DNA of 64,000 bases from Archivesica marissinica (GCA_014843695.1 CM026390.1:92442530-92506529); one strand, 5' to 3'. Counted from the stretch's first letter, positions 25,196-37,509 are shown. Numbers and translations are program-made. The notes: a model not told the origin generated them from the letters alone.

Positions 25196-26269
25196 AGCAC
25201 ATAGTTGAGCTCTTATGATCAAGATATGTGGGCAGTTCCCAGTGACTCTAGAGTTATATCCCCTTAATTATGGTAAAATATTGTATTTCACCCTATTTGC
25301 ATGCACGTGTATCATGTGTGTGGTCAACAGAACTTGAGGAGGGAAACTATATACGCTCTGCTTCCATTTTAATCCTTTCCTACATACTTCTTTGATTTTG
25401 TGTACAAGTATTGTTTTGTGAATGTATATAGTGGAATAAATATGTTTAAACCATCAGAACTTGAATCAATTTGTGATATAATTGGCATCGTTATCATTCT
25501 CTCCTCCCAATTTCAGACTCCCAACTTCAAATTTAATATATCAAGTTAGTGTGGCATTGACTGATAGATTGATGATGATGTTTACTGATCAGTTAAAGTA
25601 GTCATCATTTAGGATGAAAGGTCAAAGTAGGTACAGATTTGTGATCTTCTATGAGAATTAATGAGGCGAGGGCAGGTAGAGTTACGGGTGTGTTTTTAAT
25701 TTAAGCATAAAGGTATGAACATATTGAGAGTCTGATATAAACCAGTAGGGTGGACCAATCAATCAGTGTTAATGTATCAGATATGTTCAAAAATAATTTT
25801 GATAACATGAAATATATATATATAATTATAGAAGCGCACATTTTTTTCTCAACCCCCCCTTGTATGAAATCAAACAAATTTTGCGGAAGCAGAAAGTTTA
25901 TGAAATGTACATGATAATGTACTATAATGCAATCTCGCAACAATAATATTATGGCCAAATTTGTGAAAATATCTGTATGAAGCATTTGCACTGAGACGCG
26001 CGTGGTTTAATTAAATCGAATATGTAACTTGACTGTGTTTATAATTATAATACTGTTTAAACTGAGTTCAACCTCCTTTATTTGGATTTCTACGAGATAC
26101 GTTAAATCAGAGTCCATATTGTCGTACTCCTATACTTTAAGCAATGTAATGTCTACAAATAATGAGAATGTAAATTATAATGCATTATATAAATTATATA
26201 GAAGGTATTGTCAATTCTGTATAATAAATTATGATTTCTCATATTGACATATTTTTCAACTGAATAGCT
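25196..26269. other. AT-rich spacer, nothing recognised
   Basis: It contains a short (TA)n run near 25813. No frames with recognisable domains. Confidence 0.55.
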
Positions 26270-26683
26270 GCTTTTATATGTATATATATATATGTTGTAC
26301 AATGATGAACTTTTAAGTTCAAATTGGAAAATAAAATTTCCTCTTAGAACTATATGACTGTATTCAGATTTTTCAACCTCTTAGTAGATATTTTTGGTTA
26401 ATGTTTGTTAATTTCAGTTATGCACTTCTAGTCTTCACTTCGCCCTCTGGGGGCCCCACTTCTCCCTAAACATTTTTTTGGTTTTTACGATTTTCATACA
26501 AAATTTTGTCTAGTAAGATACACTGGCCCATTATAAAGCACTCCTTCTATTCAAATGTTGTATTTAATGGTTGTACTGTGCATTTTAACCCTATTTTGCA
26601 GAAGTATATTAAAGAACACCATTTAAGGAGGCGATCACGCACTTTCTCACTTCTCCCAAACATTCTGACCTAGAAGAACCCTG
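26270..26683 (+). repeat. Compound repeat: flank plus H1 hAT-like MITE (truncated left end)
   Basis: 26433-26683 matches H1 (full copy 30497-30806) but lacks about 60 bp at the left end. The right terminus is gaccuagaagaaccctg-like, read here as gacctagaagaaccctg. CTAGT occurs on both sides (26428-26432, 26684-26688), a possible 5-bp target duplication. The preceding roughly 160 bp, including gttgtacaatgatgaac, is also shared in inverse orientation with 37165-37320. The unit therefore extends beyond H1. Confidence 0.75.
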
Positions 26684-27047
26684 CTAGTTCTTTTACCCAG
26701 AGTTCTCTATCAAGTAAAGTTTATTAAATATGATCACATCAAAGGAATGTGTTGTGTGGAAGCTCTGAGTATAATGATATAACTGGCATTATGAGATTTT
26801 ATACATTCTATTTGTGTACACTTACAATCCATTTTCCTATAATTTGTTCCTCATTAAGTTTCTTGGCAACAAAATTAAAATCGATGTAATGAAATAATGA
26901 CAAGCAAGATCTGCCTTATACCAAAGTTGTGCCGAGTACATGACTGTGCAGTGTCATGTGCCGAGTACATTCCCCGACTTATCCTGATTAACACGGTGCC
27001 TTAGTGGATCTGGGTGGATGTTGTGAAAATCCTAAATTACATTTGTG

Positions 27048-27232
27048 TTTTACATTTATTTATCGTAGCTACCGGTTGCCCATATGAGCGACGCCTCCTG
27101 AAGAGATTAGTCATTTTAGATTTTTGAAGGATAGTGCAATGATACAGACAGAGACCCATTCCAGAGTCTCCTCTTGTTCTGTTACGTGCACGGTGTACAG
27201 AACCGACAGGAAACCGCAGTTTAAAGTCCCAT
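27048..27232 (-). mobile_element. S3 SINE, part 1 (interrupted by S2)
   Basis: Minus-strand S3 from its tail (tttatttatcg, then ccggttgcccatatgagcg) through gagacccattccagagtctc to ttaaagtcccat. It is cut at aaagtcccat (27223-27232), which is repeated at 29093-29102 after the inserted S2. Confidence 0.88.
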
Positions 27233-27403
27233 GGCTGTCCGATTAACGCAGTGGTTAGCGCGCTCGCTTCTCACCAATGCGACCCAGGTTCGATCCTCGG
27301 ACCGGGAAGTATGTGAGATGGTACGATGGTCGCCTTATTGGACAGATGGGTTTTCTCCGGGTACTCCGGTTTCCTCCCACACGAATGACCACATTTACGC
27401 TTC
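27233..27403 (+). mobile_element. S2 SINE, part 1, tRNA-like head
   Basis: The head has A-box-like gcagtggttagcgcgctcgc and B box aggttcgatcctc. It is followed by the central motif gggtactccggtttcctccc. It is inserted in S3 (target duplication aaagtcccat) and is itself split after cttc at 27400-27403 by the next element. The tail resumes at 29009. Confidence 0.88.
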
Positions 27404-27711
27404 TGTCACCCGGGGCGTAGTTGGGCTTCCGGGGCGGCGAGAGTCTGGGCTGAGATGGTCTGGGGCTGCTTGTGATTTGGGCGTGGGGTGGCGTGGGTTT
27501 TTACACCGGTTAACTTTTCCTAATCAGGATCTCAATTTACTTCACAACTAAAGTATACTTCTTACTAATTTTAATATTTACTTATGTGTGTGTCCACCTC
27601 AAACAATCAATAAAACCTTATCCCTTTAACAATAACACATATATCTAAATAGCTGGGGGAATACTCGCTTTACAGTGAAGGTGCTTTAATCCATATTAAA
27701 TCCACATTCCA

Positions 27712-28316
27712 AATTTTCCCTAAATTCCCATCCCTAATTTTACAATTTTAGAAGTCCATCCAAAGGTCCGAAACATAAAACTTAAACTGCCTGACCAAAT
27801 TTCTATCTTCCTAGAATTTTCCAAATTCTCATAATGCACTGTCAGACCTTTCATCGATTGGCCGATCCATAAAAGGTATGACAGGAGGCTGGTCTTTCCA
27901 GAAGACCCCTAACTTTGCCCAGCTCTGATTGGTTCCTATTTTCAGTTCAGTCTCTCAGGCTGGGCAACCCTGTTATCTAATAGCCTGGGCTATCAGATTT
28001 CCCAATATCCTGCCTGAAGTAATTCACACCTACTCATCATAAGCTGGTGGAACTATTTCTCCTTTAACTATATACTTCCCAGATGTCCCTCACCGTACTG
28101 TGACCCATTTGTCATCCATTACGGTCTGGCCCCTATTGATACCCAGATATTTGATGTCTGGTATTCTACAGACAAAGGATCAACAAATTATGCATGTAGT
28201 CTCTTCAAATGGCCTATTCCAACTATCGTAATATACACATAATGCTTACAGACTAATATGTCTCGATACAGGTTAAACTTCATATAAATATATCTGATCT
28301 GAACAGCCGGTTACAT
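27712..28316. repeat. 605-bp direct repeat, copy 1
   Basis: It begins aattttccctaaattccc and ends gaacagccggttacat. It is repeated 675 bp downstream with about three substitutions. Both copies lie inside the TGT...ACA insertion. Confidence 0.95.
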
Positions 28317-28386
28317 GCCTCTCCTCCAAATAAGTTTACTCCGTAAACTTGTACTAAAGTATCCTCTGCTGATATCAACTTATACC

Positions 28387-28991
28387 AATTTTCCCTAAAT
28401 TCCCATCCCTAATTTTACAATTTTAGAAGTCCATCCAAAGGTCCGAAACATAAAACTTAAACTGCCTGACCAAATTTCTATCTTCCTAGAATTTTCCAAA
28501 TTCTCATAATGCACTGTCAGACCTTTCATCGATTGGCCGATCCATAAAAGGTATGACAGGAGGCTGGTCTTTCCAGAAGACCCCTAACTTTGCCCAGCTC
28601 TGATTGGTTCCTATTTTCAGTTCAGTCTCTCAGGCTGGGCAACCCTGTCATCTAATAGCCTGGGCTATCAGATTTCCCAATATCCTGCCTGAAGTAATTC
28701 ACACCTACTCATCATAAGCTGGTGGAACTATTTCTCCTTTAACTATATACTTCCCAGATGTCCCTCACCGTACTGTGACCCATTTGTCATCCATTAAGGT
28801 CTGGCCCCTATTGATACCCAGATATTTGATGTCTTGTATTCTACAGACAAAGGATCAACAAATTATGCATGTAGTCTCTTCAAATGGCCTATTCCAACTA
28901 TCGTAATATACACATAATGCTTACAGACTAATATGTCTCGATACAGGTTAAACTTCATATAAATATATCTGATCTGAACAGCCGGTTACAT
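28387..28991. repeat. 605-bp direct repeat, copy 2
   Basis: Near-identical to 27712-28316. Visible differences are cctgttatc/cctgtcatc, attacggtc/attaaggtc and gtctggtat/gtcttgtat. Seventy unique bases separate the copies. After this copy, ctgaacagccggttaca is repeated once more to close the insertion. Confidence 0.95.
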
Positions 28992-29008
28992 CTGAACAGC
29001 CGGTTACA

Positions 29009-29092
29009 CTTCATCCGAGCCAACGAGAGTTTTAATATAAGTTGTTAAAACTTGCTTCGCAATCGTTGTAAAAATAAATAAAGTTATAAAAA
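29009..29092 (+). mobile_element. S2 SINE, part 2 (tail)
   Basis: cttcatccgagccaacgagag followed by the tail taatataagttgttaaaac, ttcgcaatcgttg and an A-rich end. It is continuous with the part at 27233-27403 once the 1605-bp insertion is removed. Confidence 0.88.
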
Positions 29093-29144
29093 AAAGTCCC
29101 ATCTGAAAGACTGTTAATTTTATTAGGGTCAGACTGAGGAAACT
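29093..29144 (-). mobile_element. S3 SINE, part 2 (head-proximal fragment)
   Basis: It starts with the duplicated aaagtcccat, then ctgaaagactgttaatttta and gggtcagactgagg. The tRNA-like head is missing or diverged beyond this point. Confidence 0.8.
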
Positions 29145-29388
29145 AATGGTTTAGTTTTAGTACATTGACTGTAATAATGTTATTAATAACTTATTAATAT
29201 ATATATATAAAGTGAATATTGTTTACTAGAGACTATGTGTCATGTTATTTAGTAGAAAATAATTATCTATTACTATATTGAGGGTAATAAAGAGGACTAG
29301 ATCAATGTAAAATGATGAATCAATGCCACCTAGCTGTAGTGTGTATTATTTAGATCAAGGCCAGGTACAATGCATTGTGATTGTCTTT

Positions 29389-29641
29389 TTAACCCATTTG
29401 ATTCTGGATACCATTCAAAGAGTATTTGCAAAGAACATAGAGCATGATCAGCCACCATGGAACATGCCGTCTGATCAGGCTCTATGCTGTTTGCTATTCA
29501 GATGATCTTGTTAAGACACTTGGCTATGTAGCAAACAACATAGATCCTGATCAGCACGCAGCGTCACGCTGCGGCAGCAGCTGATCTGGATCTATGTTGT
29601 TTGCAAAAACCTTTAAATATATCGAGAATGAAATGGGTTAA
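29389..29641. mobile_element. P3 TTAA-flanked foldback MITE
   Basis: The ends TTAACCCATTTGATTCTGG and, on the other strand, TTAACCCATTTCATTCTCG are inverted repeats with TTAA. Inside lie two hairpins: one around catagagcatgatcag / ctgatcaggctctatg and one around catagatcctgatcagc / gctgatctggatctatg. It is 253 bp with no coding capacity. The TTAACCCATT start is shared with P1. Confidence 0.82.
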
Positions 29642-29656
29642 TGTCTGTCTGACTGT

Positions 29657-29727
29657 TGCTATGTAAGCTTGCTATGTAAACTGTTGCTATGTAAACTGTA
29701 GCTATGTAAACTGTTGCTATGTAAACA
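29657..29727. repeat. 15-bp repeat, about 5 copies
   Basis: Unit gctatgtaaactgtt with minor variants, immediately after the P3 element. Confidence 0.85.
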
Positions 29728-29919
29728 CTGTTCAAAGCAGTTCAAACATTGCTCACAAGTTATAATATTTTCATGACCTCCTTTCGATAAATCGACTACG
29801 TGTATTTCCATAAAGTAGGTCACAAGGTCAAATACAGAAAATCTTTATAAACACCCTCAGTTTTAGAAACATTTTTTATAGTGAGGTAACCGCTGTTAAT
29901 CATTATTTGTCAAATACTT

Positions 29920-30027
29920 AATGATTTTAGTAAAAATACTTAATGACTTTAGTAAAAATACTTAATGATTTTAGTAAAAATACTTAATGATTTTAGTAAA
30001 AATACTTAATGATTTTAGTAAAAATAC
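29920..30027. repeat. 22-bp repeat, about 5 copies
   Basis: The unit is aaatacttaatgattttagt plus aa, AT-rich, with one gacttt variant. Confidence 0.92.
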
Positions 30028-30491
30028 ATCAATAATGTTGCGCAACGTTTCAAACGTTCTTTCAAAAATATGTTATGTGTGTCACCAAGCAAGTGAGAAC
30101 TTTCTCAATTGTTAACAATTTTCAGTATTTTTTTTTTTAGACATTGTGGTATATCAGATATATCAGCTTCATTTTTGTTGTTTTTTTGTTGAGTGCCCCA
30201 TTACGTTTGTCGCTGGCCATATATTTGAAAACGATGGCCAGAATATTCTTGCAACTTACAACATTGAAAATACAGAAAATTGACACCACAATAATTATGT
30301 AGTCCCGGAATCATAAATGTGAATACTATTGCATCAAGCCAATAATGTCTTATCAGGTTTCCTACAATGTAGTGACTGTCTGCTATTCTGAGAAATATAA
30401 ACTTGTGTTGTCTTAGCCTAATTGTACTGCCTGTTAAGGTTGCATTAATAATTATAGGCTTGTCCACGGTACAGCTTTTCAAGTACACATG
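30028..30491. other. Spacer, nothing recognised
   Basis: AT-rich. The minus-strand frame 30201-30572 extends into the H1 element and has no recognisable domain. Confidence 0.55.
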
Positions 30492-30496
30492 TACAT

Positions 30497-30806
30497 CAGG
30501 GATCATTCTAGAGGGTGATGTGGGCGAAATTGTTGCCCTAGGGACCCTGGCTTCGCCCTCTGGGGGCCCCACTTCTCCCTAAAAAACATTTTAAAAATAT
30601 TTTTTGGTTTTTACGATTTTCAAACAAAATTGTGTCTACTACACTGGCCCATTATAAAGCACTCCTTCTATTCAAATGTTCTAGTTAATGGTTGTACTGT
30701 GCATTTTAACCCTATTTTGCAGAAGTATATTAAAGAACACCATTTAAGGAAGCGATCACGGACTTTCTCACTTCTCCCAAAAATTCTGACCTAGAATTGA
30801 ACCCTG
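30497..30806 (+). mobile_element. H1 hAT-like MITE, full length, 5-bp target duplication
   Basis: The left end is CAGGGATCATTCTAGAGG and the right end on the other strand is CAGGGTTCAATTCTAGG. The flanks share TACAT (30492-30496, 30807-30811). CAGGG termini fit the hAT end pattern, and 5-bp duplications are known for some hAT clades. It is 310 bp and non-coding. Related copies are at 26433 and 36850. Confidence 0.8.
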
Positions 30807-30978
30807 TACATATGTGACATGAAGGTGTGCCAGCCAATCATTATGCATGAACTATGTTAATTTGCTATTAGTGATACTGAAACATCTTGGCCCTTGTTAA
30901 TTTGCCAAAGCCTGTTACAAGGTGCAACATGAACCTGAATTATTGACCAAAATATATAATGGCAAACTTGAAATCCTG

Positions 30979-31277
30979 GATAATTTGCCTTTCATCATGG
31001 TGGCCGAGTGCTTTATGCAATCTAGAGAGATAATATGCCTTTCATCATGGTGGCCGAGTGCTTTATGCAATCTAGAGAGATAATATGCCTTTCATCATGG
31101 TGGCCGAGTGTTTTATGCAATCTAGAGAGATAATATGCCTTTCATCATGGTGGCCGAGTGCTTTATGCAATCTAGAGAGATAATATGCCTTTCATCATGG
31201 TGGCCGAGTGCTTTATGCAATCTAGAGAGATAATTTGCCTTTCATCATGGTGGCCGAGTGCTTTATGCAATCTAGAG
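30979..31277. repeat. 50-bp minisatellite, 6 copies
   Basis: The unit contains gcctttcatcatggtggccg and tttatgcaatctagagagat. Copies start at exact 50-bp spacing (ttcatcatgg at 30991, 31041, 31091, 31141, 31191, 31241) and are almost identical. Confidence 0.96.
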
Positions 31278-31322
31278 AACAGCATTTCAAATGTTTTGTG
31301 TTCAATCCCCGATCACAGTTTA

Positions 31323-31541
31323 TTAATCCTTTCTCTCATAGAAGCACCTCTTGACGCCATTACCAATACGATGTAATGTAGTAGCCAAACCAATGTTCAT
31401 AATAGTTCAGATTCTCATGTAGTCCCAGTAATATCTATGGAGGTGAGATAGATATGGCGACTACTTATCCACTGCGCATGATAGCTAAATGTCTGTCGTT
31501 TGTATGGAGATAACCTAAATCTCAATGAAGGAAAGAGTTAA
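31323..31541 (+). mobile_element. P2 piggyBac-like MITE, full length
   Basis: The ends are TTAATCCTTTCTCTCATAG and, on the other strand, TTAACTCTTTCCTTCATTG. The body matches 21473-21706 in inverse orientation. It is 219 bp, unexpanded and flanked by TTAA on both sides. Confidence 0.87.
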
Positions 31542-32117
31542 AATACCTTTATACATGTAGTATTACCCAAATTTCCCAGCCGTAAGAGTGTTTTGGATGC
31601 GATGTCCGGTGTATCATACACAGGTCCACTAACAAAGCAGGGTACCATCAACAAGAGTAGTGTACATGTATTGTACACAGGTATACTAATGAAGCCGGGT
31701 GCCATTAATCAACAAGAGTAGTGTATTACACCAGAGTCACTCTGTATCATCCTACCAAGCCCATGGAGCTATACTATCATCATAGAGCTGTAAAACTTAC
31801 AAATACACACACAAACCATATCTAATTCCCATGTTCAGGCCCCTAATTAGACATCATAATGATCATAATTTATTGGAATTGCAAATGTTGATTGTTAGAT
31901 CTTTATATTTTCAGAAAAGATTATTGAAAAGAATTATGACCCCTATTCCCCAACCTTAGAAAGCCGACAAAATGGGTGCCAGTCATCCAGCCCTTTAACA
32001 ACAAGATATCCGAACACTATACAAGGTATGGGTTTTAATTATATCAATTATTTTCTAGACTACGGTTCTTTGAATTTTGTCATTCATATTGCGACTGTTT
32101 GGCACATGCAAAAGCAG
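31542..32117. other. Spacer with a weak 70-bp direct repeat
   Basis: Two loosely similar segments (around gtgtatcatacacaggtcc and gtacattgtacacaggtat, each followed by caacaagagtagtgta) suggest an old duplication. Otherwise nothing was recognised. Confidence 0.5.
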
Positions 32118-34062
32118 AACAATGTGGCATATATACACTGAGGCCAGTCACAGGCAGTGAGATGTGGCATATATATACACTGAGGCCAGCCACAGGCAGG
32201 GAGATGTGGCATATATATACACTGAGGCCAGTCACAGGCAGGGAGATGTGGCATATATACACTGAGGCCTGTCACAGGCAGGGAGATGTGGCATATATAC
32301 ACTGAGGCCAGGCATTGGCAGGGAGATGTGGCATGTATATACCATGAGGCCAGTCACAGGCAGGGATATGTGGCATGTATATACCATGAGGCCAGTCACA
32401 GACAGGGAGATGTGGCATGTATATACCATGAGGCCAGTCACAGGCAGGGAGATGTGGCATGTATATACCATGAGGCCAGTCACAGACAGGGAGATGTGGC
32501 ATGTATATACCATGAGGTCAGTCACAGACAGGGAGATGTGGCATATATATACACTGAGGCCAGTCACAGGCAGTGAGAGATGGCATATATACACTGAGGC
32601 CAGTCACAGACAGGGAGATGTGACATATATACACTGAGGCCAGTCACAGGCAGTGAAAGATGGCATATATACACTGAGGCCAGTCATTGGCAGGGATATG
32701 TGGCATATATACACTGAGGCTAGGCATTGGCAGGGAGATGTGGTATATATACACTGAGGCCAGTCACAGGCAGGGATATGTGGCATGTATACACTGAGGC
32801 CAGTCACAGGCAGGGATATGTGGCATATATACACTGAGGCCAGTCACAGGCAGGGATATGTGGCATATATACACTGAGGCCAGTCACAGGCAGGGATATG
32901 TGGCATATATACACTGAGGCCAGTCACAGGCAGGGATATGTGGCATATATACACTGAGGCCAGTCACAGGCAGGGATATGTGGTATATATACACTGAGGC
33001 CAGTCACAGGCAGGGATATGTGGCATGTATATACCATGAGGCCAGTCACAGGCAGGGATATGTGGCATATATATACCATGAGGCCAGTCACAGGCAGGGA
33101 GATGTGGCATGTATATACCATGAGGCCCGTCACAGACAGGGAGATGTGACATATATACACTGAGGCCAGTAACAGGCAGGGATATGTGGCATGTATATAC
33201 CATGAGGCCAGTCACAGACAGGGAGATGTGACATATATACACTGAGGCCAGTCACAGGCAGGGATATGTGGCATGTATATACCATGAGGCCAGTCACAGA
33301 CAGGGAGATGTGACATATATACACTGAGGCCAGTCACAGGCAGGGATATGTGGCATGTATACACTGAGGCCAGGCATTGGCAGGGAGATGTGGTATATAT
33401 ACACTGAGGCCAAGCATTGGCAGGGAGATGTGGTATATATACACTGAGGCCAGGCATTGGCAGGGAGATGTGGTATATATACACTGAGGCCAGGCATTGG
33501 CAGGGAGATGTGGCATATATACACTAAGGCCAGTCACAGGCAGGGAGATGTGGTATATATACACTGAGGCCAGGCATTGGCAGGGAGATGTGGTATATAT
33601 ACACTAAGGCCAGTCACAGGCAGGGAGATGTGACATATATACACTGAGGCCAGTCACAGACAGGGAGATGTGACATATATACACTGAGGCCAGTCACAGA
33701 CAGGGAGATGTGGCATATATATACACTGAGGCCAGTCACAGACAGAGAGATGTGACATATATATACACTGAGGCCAGTCACAGACAGGGAGATATGGCAT
33801 ATATATACACTGAGGCCAGTCACAGACAGGGAGATGTGACATATATATACACTGAGGCCAGTCACAGACAGGGAGATGTGGCATATATATACACTGAGGC
33901 CAGTCACAGACAGGGAGATTTGGCATATATACACTGAGGCCAGTCACAGACAGGGAGATGTGGCATATATACACTGAGGCCAGTCACAGACAGGGAGATG
34001 TGGCATATATACACTGAGGCCCGTCACAGGCAGGGAGATGTGGTATACATGTACAAGCTTGG
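32118..34062. repeat. 40-bp-class minisatellite, about 48 copies
   Basis: The unit is atgtggcatatatacactga followed by ggccagtcacaggcaggg plus ag. Length varies by TA steps (40 or 42 bp) and by a gtatataccatgagg variant. Variant classes (gtcacaggc, gtcacagac, gcattggc) are clustered, showing local homogenisation. The many short frames on both strands come from the repeat. The last three units decay (34040-34150). It is not related to the 40-bp array at the left end. Confidence 0.96.
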
Positions 34063-34499
34063 AATGCAGTCACAGAAAAGGAGATGTGTCATGCAGGTCA
34101 CAGGCTGGGAGATGTTGCATACTTGCTTCTCGGAAGTCAGTCACAGAAATGAGATACAGTATATCGCCTGGAAGCCTGTCACAGATGATGCGATGACCAA
34201 ACTTATAAGGCATGTCCATCCTTATTTTCATGGGAAATCAACATTATTCTCACACTCCTGCTGGCAATGACGCACGTTTTATCGCCAACTTGGTTAAACA
34301 TTCGTCCTGCTGAACCAATCTTTGTTTCATTGATTTCAGTGAATCAGCAGGGATCACAAATGAGTGCAAACAAAGTTTATTCGAAAAATACACTCTGAGC
34401 TAGTCTACCTGTATAATTACGTATTTCTGGATAATTTTAATATGTCGGTGACGGTGTTACTATGAAAACGTTGATCATATAATTTTATGAATCGGTTTG
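34063..34499. other. Spacer after the minisatellite
   Basis: Degenerate traces of the preceding repeat (cagtcacag at 34067, 34138) give way to unique AT-rich sequence. No gene was recognised. Confidence 0.55.
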
Positions 34500-34524
34500 G
34501 AAGACGTAATCCAATTACGTCTTC
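34500..34524. other. Perfect hairpin, 11-bp arms
   Basis: GAAGACGTAAT and ATTACGTCTTC are exact inverted repeats separated by 3 bp. They end four bases before the GT tract. Confidence 0.85.
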
Positions 34525-34528
34525 AATA

Positions 34529-35581
<1,053 letters not shown>

Positions 35582-35596
35582 CTTTGTGGAATTCAT

Positions 35597-35760
35597 GATG
35601 GCGCAGTGGTAGCGCGTTCGCTTAAGGTTCGAAAGGCCCCGAGTTCGAGCCCCGCTGGAGCCGTTACGTTTGTTCCCTTAGGCAAGGCATTTAAATTCCA
35701 ACTTGCCTCTTCTCTCCCTTGTGGCGATGGATTCCATCAGGAATAAGGTCTCGCTAGTTA
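35597..35760 (+). mobile_element. S4 SINE, part 1, tRNA-like head (interrupted by P1)
   Basis: The head is gatggcgcagtggtagcgcg with B box gagttcgagccccg. The body contains cccttaggcaaggcattt and gattccatcaggaat. It is cut at TTAA by the P1 element; its tail continues at 36007. A second, degenerate copy in reverse lies at 39716-39870. Confidence 0.82.
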
Positions 35761-36006
35761 TTAACCCATTCAACCCCAAGTAACTGACATGGACTGGTGC
35801 GTGATATTTTCAGACCAATAAATTAATAAGAAAATTACCTTTGGACCAGTTCATTTATCAAAATGGGTAATTTTATCTAAATATAGTAATAATTATTACT
35901 GGCAAAAAAGTGCAGATCCTGATGAGACGGCTCGTCACGAGCCGGCTCATCTGGATCTACATTTTTCATAAGCCTATTTAGAGGCCTGTGGGGTTGAAAG
36001 GGTTAA
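35761..36006 (+). mobile_element. P1 piggyBac-like MITE, full length (246 bp with TTAA)
   Basis: The ends are TTAACCCATTCAACCCCAAG and, on the other strand, TTAACCCTTTCAACCCCACA. The centre is a near-perfect palindrome around gacggctcgtcacgagccgg. TTAA lies at both edges (35761-35764, 36003-36006). It is inserted into the S4 SINE. Confidence 0.9.
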
Positions 36007-36063
36007 TATAAGTTGTAAGAACTTGTTTCGCAATCGAGCTAAGATAAATTTGTATAAACTAAA
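36007..36063 (+). mobile_element. S4 SINE, part 2 (tail)
   Basis: Reads tataagttgtaagaacttg, ttcgcaatcgagc, then an AT-rich end. This tail is clearly related to the S2 tail although the two heads differ. Confidence 0.78.
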
Positions 36064-36300
36064 CTAAGCCGGAACTGACACTCTTATTGTCCCATCAACA
36101 TTTGCTCCTGATTTGGATCGATTCAAGGCAAAGAAAGCTCAATATCAGAAATTATGTAAAATAGCCAAATTGTCGAGCGAAGCTGACATAAATGTTGAAA
36201 ATAGACAATATGTTCACGATTCAGATTTGTTCATTTTAACATATTACGTAAATTTTTGATTTGAGCTAAAAGATTGATTCTGAGACGATATCATTATTGA
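36064..36300. other. Spacer, nothing recognised
   Basis: AT-rich unique-looking sequence. Confidence 0.5.
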
Positions 36301-36692
36301 AAACACCAATATCACTACACCACGTGATGATCATGTGAGAGTTAAACACCAATATTGATCACTACACCACGTGATGACCACGTGAGAGTTAAACACCAAT
36401 ATCACTACACCACGTGATGACCATGTGAGAGTTAAACACCAATATCACTACACCATGTGATGCTCATGTGAGAGTTAAACACCAATATCACTACACCACG
36501 TGATGCTCATGTGAGAGTTAAACACCAATATCACTACACCACGTGATGCTCATGTGAGAGTTAAACACCAATATCACTACACCACGTGATGATCATGTGA
36601 GAGTTAAACACCAATATCACTACACCATGTGATGGTCACACGAGAGTTAAACACCAATATCACTACACCACGTGATGCTCATGTGAGAGTTA
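36301..36692. repeat. 43-bp minisatellite with CACGTG, 9 copies
   Basis: The unit is aaacaccaatatcactacac followed by cacgtgatgatcatgtgaga plus gtt. Most units carry the E-box core CACGTG (two have CATGTG) and a partly palindromic ccacgtgatgatcatgtg. Unit 2 has a 4-bp tgat insertion. Confidence 0.95.
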
Positions 36693-36849
36693 ACGACTAT
36701 TGGCACATAACGGAATTGCACATGTGTAGCTGGAAACATGTGTCCTCGCCAGTATCGATGTGTGAGAATTCTGTGTTCCATGTTGGTAATTTAGTTTGAT
36801 CATATATTATTGCTCGATTAGTTTTACATATAATACATGTGATGTGAAT

Positions 36850-37158
36850 CAGGGTTCAGTCTAGGTCAGAATTTTTTGGGAGAAGTGAGAAAGCGCGTGA
36901 TCGCTTCCTTAAATGGTCTTCTTTAATATACTTCTGCAAAATAGGGTTAAAATACACAGTACAACCCATTAAATACAACATTTGAATAGAAGGAGTGCTT
37001 TATAATGGGCCTTACTAGACAAAATTTTGTTTGAAAATCGTAAAAACCAAAAACATTTTTTTTTTTTTTTTTTTTTTTTAGGGAGATGTGGGGCCCCCAG
37101 AGGTCGATGTCAGGGTGGGCGACAATTTCGCCCACATTTCCCTCTAGAATGATCCCTG
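36850..37158 (-). mobile_element. H1 hAT-like MITE, inverse copy with poly-T
   Basis: The ends are CAGGGTTCAGTCTAGGTCAG and ctctagaatgatccctg. The interior matches 30497-30806 in reverse orientation. A T run lies at about 37056-37079. No matching target duplication was found at these flanks. Confidence 0.8.
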
Positions 37159-37320
37159 ATTAGAAGTGCATAACTGAAATTAACAAACATTAACCAAAAA
37201 TATCTACTAAGAGGTTGAAAAATCTGAATACAGTCATATGGTATAGAAGAGGAAATTTTATTTTCCAATTTGAACTTAAAAGTTCATCATTGTACAACAT
37301 ATATATACATATGAATTCAA
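37159..37320 (-). repeat. Flanking repeat shared with 26270-26432
   Basis: attagaagtgcataactgaa through ttttattttccaatttg to gttgtacaatatat-like sequence is the reverse complement of 26270-26432. Together with H1 it forms an inverted pair of roughly 0.4 kb about 10.5 kb apart. Confidence 0.85.
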
Positions 37321-37509
37321 ACACGACAAATTAAAGAAAGGCAAACATGTCTGTAATTGCATGTAATACATTTGTATATCTGGTCCTCTCTATATCCGAA
37401 TTTTCGGCTTAGAAAACCTTTTTCAAGGAAAGTTTCTAACAAAAATCTGGCTAATTTTCTGGCTCTTTAAGATTGGATTCATGAATAAATTGGATTATAA
37501 ATTCAGTGT

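Larger units (their letters stand above)
27404..29008. mobile_element. 1605-bp insertion with TGT...ACA ends (solo-LTR-like)
   Basis: The element begins TGTCACCCGGGG and ends AGCCGGTTACA. It is bounded by CTTC on both sides (27400-27403, 29009-29012), which is the expected sequence of the interrupted S2. TGT...ACA ends with a 4-bp duplication are what an LTR leaves, so a solo LTR is the best reading. No protein, primer-binding site or polypurine tract was recognised. It contains a 605-bp internal direct duplication. A non-autonomous DNA transposon with short inverted ends is the alternative. Confidence 0.65.

Noticed and set aside
27712..28991. The 605-bp direct repeats as the two LTRs of a retrotransposon
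   Set aside because: Only 70 bp separate them, the repeats do not start with TG or end with CA at their own borders, and no primer-binding site is visible. A duplication inside one element fits better.
30201..30572. 123-aa minus-strand frame
   Set aside because: Its N-terminal part is translated H1 transposon end sequence. No domain was recognised.
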